From the NCBI RefSeq assembly GCF_023053635.1, contig NC_086182.1:37056001-37120000 (forward strand): a stretch of DNA of 64,000 bases. The letters run 5' to 3'. The translations under genes and the position numbers were made by a program. The first letter of the stretch is position 1; the number at the start of each line of letters is the position of its first letter. This DNA comes from Elgaria multicarinata webbii (taxonomy: Eukaryota > Chordata > Lepidosauria > Squamata > Anguidae). The notes under the pieces are model-generated. The model was not told the DNA's origin and ran no database searches. It worked only from the letters and a program-made list of their open reading frames with translations. Positions 57,200-64,000 of the stretch are shown here, one piece after another.

Positions 57200-60100
57200 C
57201 CCAGCCCACCACTGCCTAGAACGTGCAATTGGGGCTGGGGGCAAAGCGGGGGCTTCTTGAAGGGACACCGAGAGCGCCACCGCCCCCTGGGTTTGGGGCG
57301 CTGCCTGCATGTGGCTCCCAGTGGTGGTGGGGGGAACACCCACCCCCCCCCCCCGCGCCCTCCAGCCCAGCTGCCACTGGATGGGCGCCTGAGGATGGAG
57401 GGATGGAGACGAAAGGGATGAAGCTCCAACTCCGAAGACAAGGCCCTGCCGAAGAGCAGGGCGGTCAGAGGGCGCAGCGCCCACCTGCGTCCCCTTGGCA
57501 GGGCCCCTCCACCTGGGCAAGTGGAACGAGCATCACCTTCCTGCTCCGCCCTCCCTTGTGAGTCAGAGGGCAGCACCAGCAGCCTCTTGAATGAGAGAGA
57601 TGTATTTGTAACTTGCACTGCTACCGCACACCTGTGCATTTTGCAGGTGCGCACACATGCGCTGTCACTGCGAGTCCACATTCCAAGACAGCGTGGGGGA
57701 AAGAAGCAGTTTTTCGCTGCGGACCAGATTGGTTGCTGCATTGGGGTTACACTTTCAGAGACAAATGTTTCATGTCGCTTTGCCCCGGTGAGATCTTTGT
57801 GAAGTATGTGAAGTGGGAGAGTTTCCAATATCACCACCTTCATCACTGTGATGTTAGTATGAGTGGCTGCTAATGCAACTTTTGTTGGACTTTTTTTTGA
57901 ACTGCAGAAATGTTCTTTTAGAACTACACAGCTACACGTGGTTGCAAATTCTAAACACCTCTGAGACAGACTTGCCTCCTCAACCCCCATGAGCTGCATT
58001 ATTTTCCACCACAAGCCAAGGAGGCGTTAGGGAGCAGCCAGCAGGGGGCAGCCTGTGGCCCTTCCTGCCCTTGCTTTTAAGCTTCCCAGGAGGAGACCCT
58101 GCCGGCTGCTCCTGGGAACAGGATGCTGCCCCTCCTTGCTTACATGCAGCAGGGCGGAGGCTGTTCAGTTCGAAAGGCCAGGGGTCGCCTGCCCCACTCC
58201 CCAGCTGTTAGTCGCTTGCTCCTGACCCTGCTCAAGAGCCATGCCTGCCTGCCTGCCTGCCCACCCTTCTGCCTTCCACTAAAGCTAGGCAAACACCCCC
58301 ACAACAGGTGCTTTTGGTGGCTCTTGGCTATAGAAAACGGGTAGCAGCAAGTAGTCGCCACCCCTCACCCACCCCTCATGATCACAACAGCTCTGCCTGG
58401 CCCATCTCATGCTGAGTGATTTGGGAAGAAACTTCTGGGGAGAAACGTGGGAGGGATGGGAACTGGAATGCGCCAAGACGCAGAAGCAGGGCCAAAGGCA
58501 ACGTGGGGAATTTTCCTGGCCCTGTTCCTTGCCCTGAGTCATGGGCCTGGGGTGGCCAGGGCAGCCCAGACCCGCTGCTGCTGCTGCTGCTGCTGTGCAG
58601 TGAAGAGGCACATCGTGGGCCCAGCAGGAGAAGCAGCTGCAGAGCCGGGCGAGGCCTGATCTCCAGCCCCCAGCAAGCACGCTAAGCCAGCAGCAGAATG
58701 ACGTCCAGCGCAACGCAGCAGCACCCCCCCATTTCCCACAGTCTGGACACACAGCCACATCTGGAACCCATCACCCCCACGCTCTTTGTTACACAACAGG
58801 CTGCACAGCTGTGTATACCAGAGACATCAGGAACATGAGGTGGCAGCAGCAGCAGCCTCAGCAGGCCTTCCAGGAAAGGGACCCAACAGCACAGCTACCA
58901 GCGTCCGTGTTCCTAGAGAGCAAGCAGGCAGGAATGCGTAGCCTGCCCATCTGCCAGGGGGCGCGAACAGCCTTCCTGCTACGCCCACCTAGTCCAGCCA
59001 AGGAGCCGGGTCCCACTCCCAAGAAAGAGCACGCCAAAGAATCTCAAACACTTCCCAGCTAAAACAAATTTGCTCACTCAAAAAACAACCTAATTATAGC
59101 CAAACATTGCATCATCCAGAGTAAGGGGGGAGTTTTTCCCACTGGCCATCCCTTTTCAAAGTCACCTCAGTTCCACTTAAAAAAAGATGACCCACAGCAG
59201 GCAGAGGGAGGGAGGGGCATCCGCCCTCCACGGTCTGTGAAGATGGGAGAAGTGGAGAAACGGGGAGCCAGCACCACTGGTCCGCATGCATTCAAATGCA
59301 GCGCAGATTCCAGCAGGAAGTTGTCCCCGCGGGGCTTTCAGCGTGCAAGCCTTCGATCTGGGCCCAACCCACCTGGCTTGGCTGCATCCGACTCTTTCTG
59401 CTCTACTGGATACAGGTGAGGTGCTGACTTTACCTGTTTCCACCTTATGCTGGAGAGTGAAGAACCTGAAGAGAGCTGGGGTAATCCAGCCACAAGGCGC
59501 TGAAGTGTGCTATGTGGCACTTGCTGTGCCTCGCAGATGCTAGTCCCCGAGAAGGGTGGCACATAGCAGCAATTCTGCACCAGAACCTGTCAGGACAGCA
59601 GCACCGCTCAGAGCTTGAGGAAACTAGGTCCATCTGACAGGAGCGCTCCAGGGCAAATAAAGGCAAGCTGGCACCCTCCGATATTTTGGACAGCCACCCA
59701 AAAACTTCAGCTGACCCAAAATAAGGCAACAAAATTGTTGGGCCCTGGTCGACAGCTGTTTGGCCACTGTGTGGACAGAATGGTGGACTAGACGGACCCT
59801 CGGTCTGACCCAGCATCAGGGCTCTTCTTCTGCTAAGAGGGGCTAGTTGACATATTGTGCCCAACCTGCTTTGTGATCTATACTGGCTTCTCATCTGTTT
59901 CGGAGCCCAATTCGAAGTGCTGGCCTTCACTTCCAGAGCCCTAAAGTCCTTGGACACAGGGGGCCCCACGATTGTGGGAAACCCTCCGGAGGCTTGACTG
60001 GTGCCTACGTTGCAGTCTTTTTGGCACCAGCAGATGCCCTTCGAATTTCCTCAGGCTTTTTAGTCACCGTTTTGCTTTTCAGTGTGTGATTGTTTTTAGA

Positions 60101-61100
60101 TCTTTACTCTCCTGCAGGCTTTTTCTCGTTTGATTCCACTATAAACTTTTAAGGATTCTGTATTACGTTTTTTCATGTCGTATTGTATGGTTTTATTTTT
60201 TGAGGAACACCCAGAGAAGTTTGGCTATTGGTGGTATAGAAATATAATACATAAATCAAACTCCTAGACTCCCAGATGACGGCCCTGTTGGCTCGGGCCG
60301 ATAGAAGTTAGATTCCAAAACATGGAGGGCACCAGTAGTCCACCACCGCAGGAGCGTTTCAGGCATGGGGGGGGGTCTTTCCCCAGCCCTACCTGGAACT
60401 GCTGCCAGAGACCATCCCTGGACCTTCTGCCTGCAAGGTGGGGGGCTTTGGTGCTTCACACAGCATCAAAGGCTGCACCTGAGGCAACTCCCTTGTACTC
60501 CACATACATTTCTATGCAGGTCAGACATTGGGTTTTGCTTAGATACCGCATATGAGGGTGGAATAAGAAGGAAGAACGCAGGAAGGTCCACGTCCTACAC
60601 TTTCACATGCAAACCTGGCTCTTTTACAGCGCTCCCCCTCCCCCACCATACAAGAAGAGCTAGGAAGCCGCTTCCTGAAAGACAGCCTGAAGTTGTCAGG
60701 CCACGGCGTGGGGGCCCTTGCATGGCCGTGGCAGCTCCGTCTCTTCTTTCTACTCTACAATTGTCACCGGGCAGCCACTCGGGACGATGGCCACAGCCAC
60801 GGCAGATTCAGGGCAGGGTGTGCATCCCGTTCAGCTAGGGAGCTGGGAGACCATTGCTGCTGCTCACACAGCCGAAGTCTCGAACTGTTCTCTCTTCCAC
60901 CCCCCCACCCCAATCTCTCTGCCTCAAGCCCCACCCCCTCTCTCACCCCCCCACACTGCTGAGCTGCCCACCAGCCAAAACGCATCAAGCTCCCCTGGGG
61001 GCCTGCCTTGTATTTAGCCCCCAGCCCTCTCATAACATTAGCTGCAAGGTAAGACCCCGCCCCTGAGCTCTGCAGGTAGCTAAACCGCTCCACGCATCTC
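57200..61100. other. Intergenic region between PHLDB1 and ARCN1
   Basis: Divided between the PHLDB1 5' end and the ARCN1 3' end. An L2-like fragment lies at 59690-60262. A (GCCT)n run is at 58240-58262 and a (CTG)n run at 58574-58594. No conserved coding segment is seen; the short open frames have no support. Confidence 0.55.
59690..60262 (+). mobile_element. L2-like LINE fragment with C-terminal ORF2 and 3' end
   Basis: GACCCAAAATAAGGCAACAA, CTATACTGGCTTCTCATCTG and GAGCCCAATTCGAAGTGCTGG correspond to the end of an L2 reverse transcriptase frame. The 3' end is AACACCCAGAGAAGTTTGGC then TATTGGTGGTATAGAAATAT. At about 59735-59845 a CR1-L3-type end (GTGGACTAGACGGACCCTCG, GACCCAGCATCAGGGCTC) is inserted. 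Confidence 0.65.
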
Positions 61101-62135
61101 CTTTTAGAATACTCTTTATTGGATTCTGGGGCAGGGGGGTTCTTTGTGTACACTGGAATGTGTTATAGACCCTAGCTCATTATTTTACAGGGTTACAAAA
61201 CCTTATTTAAATATCGCCCCCTCTCCAAATGTAATTTAAAGGGGAGAAAAAACTCATTTGATGTTGGAACTAAACTTAACTCCATTTTAAAAACCAGACA
61301 GACAACTCTCGAACACAGCTGAGATCAGCAAACTACTAGCTACGGTACAGGGCTCGCCCCCCCACCCCATCCACAGGACACTTTGGAAAGGGCCACGCCA
61401 GCGATGAGGCAATGTGGGAGAGGCTGGTGACTTCTTTAGCAGGTGGGCACAACTGGCACATGCCAAAGGCTACTTCTATCCCTCTCCAGTGATGGGGATT
61501 TCAAGGGACTCCCCCAGGCAGGAAGGGCCGGAGACAGTCGTCAGGTGCTCCTCTGGGTGGGCAGCAGCTTCAAGGGCAGAAAGGAGGCGCCTTCGGGCAA
61601 GAGCCCAGAGCCGGACCAGGCCAGAAAGGAGCTGCACAAGCACGGAGGCTTCCCCCGCAGAACACCCACCCAGGGCGCCAGATGCATTGGCAAAGGGGCG
61701 GGCGGGCGCTTCCCTGCTGCACTAGAGCTTGCTAGGGATCCCAGCTGGTCTCCCCTGACTGATGCTGGGTGCAAGAGCCACCACCCCACCCCTCAAAATA
61801 AGTGGCCATTAACAAGGAGGATGCCCTGGGTGGGGGAGTGTGTGTCTGCTTGTGGGGGGGAGGAGGGAGGGGGGAGGGGAGAGGAGGGAGGCACCCACTG
61901 TGAATTAAAGCACAGAAGGAGCGTGCCTAAGAAGATGGGAGGTGGCGGTGGCGGCTGCCTGGTCGGGCCCGGCTGTGCCAGAGAAGCAAGCAGTCTCTCC
62001 CTGCCGGAATGGCTGTGACCTCGGAAATGTCGGTGGGCGAACTAACATGTCAGTATCCCCGGATGCAGAAAGGCTGCAGCCCTGTCCCAAGAGGCCACGG
62101 CCTCAGTCTTGCTTGCCGCTTCTCTGCAGTGGGGG
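61100..62135 (-). other. ARCN1: ARCN1 3'UTR
   Basis: From the ARCN1 stop codon leftwards to a minus-strand AATAAA at 61115-61120. It contains G/A-rich runs and no other gene signal. The end is inferred from the poly(A) signal. Confidence 0.6.
61115..61120 (-). terminator. ARCN1: Poly(A) signal AATAAA, likely ARCN1
   Basis: TTTATT on the + strand about 1.0 kb beyond the ARCN1 stop codon, with unique sequence between. Confidence 0.6.
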
Positions 62136-63711
62136 CTACAGGATCTCGTACTTGTCCACGAGGAAGGTGGTCTCTGTAGAGAACCTGACAGGGCTGTTCC
62201 CATCGACCTGGGTCACTTTGATAACCTGCAGAAAGAGAGAGAGAGAGTGAGAGCCACAAAGGTCAGCTGGGGAGAAGCGTGCTGCTGCTGGTCAAATCGC
62301 GTTGCGGCACAGGCCTCAAGACTCCACAGCACGTGGCTGCGACCCTGCACCGCTCCCCCCCACCTCCAAACACAAAAAGAAAGACTCCCCCACCCCTGAA
62401 AATGCAAGAAGCGCTTTGAGGAAGCAGTGTGACAGACTAGGGAAGGACAAGTGCAACTACTCTGTGACCACGTGTCCTCCCACAGGAGGCCTCAGGCAGA
62501 GGGGCGGCCCTGGGGTAGAAGTAGCAGAGGCCAGGGGTGAAGCCCCTCCTTGGTGTGCAGGAGGCAGCCTGCCCCTCTCCAGCTGGAGACACCCCCTGCC
62601 CTCCCTGGCCATCTTGGCTCCAAAGGAGAAAAGGCTCTGTTGGGGGAGGTTGCTGGGGGGCCTGGGCCCCTTGATGGCTCAGCCGGCAAACCACCCCCAG
62701 CCGTCTCTCCCAGCTCTGGAACTGCCTGACTGCGGAGGGCCCCAAGGCTGGCTTCTCGCTGGCCTTGCCAGATAGCGGTGCGCTACTTGCCACAGCAAGC
62801 AGAGCCGTGCAGCCCTGCTCACATACTGGTGGGGAGAGAGGCCTGAAGAAGGTCGTCTCCGGAAGGGAAGGCAGGAGAAAGGGGCCAGGCGCCCCACTGG
62901 AGCCCCAGCCGTGCTCCCCCCACTCTCCCCCCAGGGCTCACCTGGATGTTGCAATAGTTCTTCTTGGACACGAAGGAGACATGGACGGGGAAGAAGTCGT
63001 TCGGCTGCCCGGCAATGCTGAACTCCAGGCTGCCGCTCTTGTTTTTGGCATCGATCACAGGCAAGCACCACTCCAGGAGGTTTCTCCGGCTGTCGTGGCG
63101 ATATTCCCCATCGATCTCCCCGATCACGGGAGCCCCCACGCCAGGCCTACGGACACAGCGATAACTTAGCCCCGGCCTGCCTCAGGGTGCGCCGTGCTGG
63201 CGGGGGGGGGGGGGGGGCTGGGGCTCGGGAGGTGTGTGTGTGGGGGGCAGCTACTCACGGCAAGGGGATGGCGATCGCCACGTCATTTAACTCTAGGCCC
63301 TCCTCCTGCAGCTCGTACTCGATGTTGACATCACAGCCGCTGCCGCTCTCCGACGGCCAGCAATTAACTAAAGCAAAGAGGCATCCCCCGTTGGTCACAT
63401 GACTGCATCCCAGCAAAGGGCTCTCCCGAGGGGGGCCCTAGAAAAAGCCCCTGCAAATGGGCCATGGCAAGGAACCCATGTCCGGCTCTACCCCCATCCC
63501 ACCACCCTGAAAATGTGGCAAATTCCTGCCTTGTCCCATCTGTCACCCTACTACTACACTCACTTGTCAATGGAATGAAAGATTCCTCTGTAGTCTGCAG
63601 CCGCCATTTCAGCACACCCACATCGCTATTGATGGGAAAAGACTTCTCTGGATTCTTCAGGCCAATCAGAGACTCCGATGTAAAAAGCTTCTTATCAACA
63701 TTGGGGTGAGT
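62136..63711 (-). CDS. ARCN1: ARCN1, coatomer subunit delta (archain 1), 3' four coding exons (partial)
   Basis: Exons, right to left: 63711-63564, 63367-63259, 63146-62942 and 62225-62136 (stop TAG at 62138-62136). The phases match and they encode 183 residues; human delta-COP is 511 aa, so this is about residues 329-511 and the rest lies right of the window. Sequence such as THPNVDKKLFTSESLIGLKN, INCWPSESGSGCDVN, GAPVIGEIDGEYRHDSRRN and VRFSTETTFLVDKYEIL is nearly identical to human. This is the mu-homology domain of delta-COP, part of the COPI coat that returns cargo from Golgi to ER. Introns 62226-62941, 63147-63258 and 63368-63563 and the flank 63712-64000 hold no other gene. No break is seen. 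Confidence 0.97.
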
Positions 63712-64000
63712 CTGAGGAGAAAACAGGGAAGCACAGGCTAAGCTGGGGATGACGGAAGTCAAGCGTTGCCCCACTCAGAGTTCCAGACTGACGATCTGCT
63801 TTCTCCTGGTCAGGCAGGAAAGCCAGCTAAGAGAGACCTCCTCCTCCAAGCCAGCTGACTTGGAGCTCCAAGACGTTGTCGGTAGGGGGAGGGAGGGGGG
63901 ATGAGCAAGCTCACAGGGTCCCTCCTCAGACCACCAGCCCAAACCTAGAAAGCAGAACCCCAGCCTAATACAGAGAGGCTGGGAATCTCCCCATGTGCAG

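Larger units (their letters stand above)
55500..57200 (-). promoter_or_regulatory. PHLDB1: CpG island, likely PHLDB1 promoter and first exon
   Basis: CG-dense sequence upstream of the start-codon exon on the minus strand, ending where the intergenic region toward ARCN1 begins. It is the natural place for the non-coding first exon implied by the acceptor at 52495. A (CTG)13 run lies at 56542-56580. The cap site and first donor cannot be chosen from sequence alone. Long frames here (55549-56841 +, 55863-57212 -) look like island artefacts. Confidence 0.65.

Noticed and set aside
58123-58344. Candidate small gene between PHLDB1 and ARCN1
   Set aside because: Frames are short, on both strands, without similarity or promoter and poly(A) signals in order.

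Overview
This is vertebrate nuclear DNA: intron-rich genes with GT/AG junctions, CpG islands, LINEs and SINEs, and no bacterial or viral layout. Four orthologues can be read in the order DDX6 (+, 3' part), TREH (+, complete), PHLDB1 (-, complete coding span), ARCN1 (-, 3' part). From memory this is the human 11q23.3 order, inverted as a block. The repeats (CR1-like and L2-like LINE 3' ends, a tRNA-derived SINE ending in TAAATAAA, a palindromic MITE-like element) are of the kind common in squamate reptiles. The high GC and compact genes would fit a reptilian microchromosome. Lizard or snake is an inference; the species cannot be told.

Layout. 1-7.9 kb: last four coding exons of the RNA helicase DDX6, then a 3'UTR of about 3.7 kb. 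7.9-18.9 kb: all 15 exons of trehalase TREH (582 aa, signal peptide, GPI-type tail), with a hairpin-forming inverted repeat in its 3'UTR. 18.9-19.8 kb: short convergent spacer holding a CR1 fragment. 19.8 to about 57 kb: PHLDB1 (LL5-alpha), read right to left, with FHA domain exons near 51 and 41.7 kb, one 1.3-kb Ser/Pro-rich exon at 39.5-40.8 kb, coiled-coil exons at 30-35 kb and 22-24 kb, and PH domain exons at 20.5-22.1 kb. CpG islands lie at 55.5-57.2 kb (likely 5' end) and, inside the 9-kb intron, at 45.8-47.2 kb. 57-61 kb: intergenic, with an L2-like fragment. 61.1-64 kb: last four coding exons and 3'UTR of ARCN1, running off the right edge.

The genes are neighbours by conserved synteny and are not a pathway: DDX6 acts in mRNA decay and P-bodies, TREH splits dietary trehalose, PHLDB1 is a cortical microtubule and phosphoinositide adaptor, ARCN1 is coatomer delta of COPI. 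I found no undescribed gene system. The points most worth checking are a near-perfect 91-bp-arm palindrome in the TREH 3'UTR, a perfect 20-bp hairpin in the PHLDB1 CpG island, a reading-phase gap in the PHLDB1 exon chain near 25 kb, and an intragenic CpG island.
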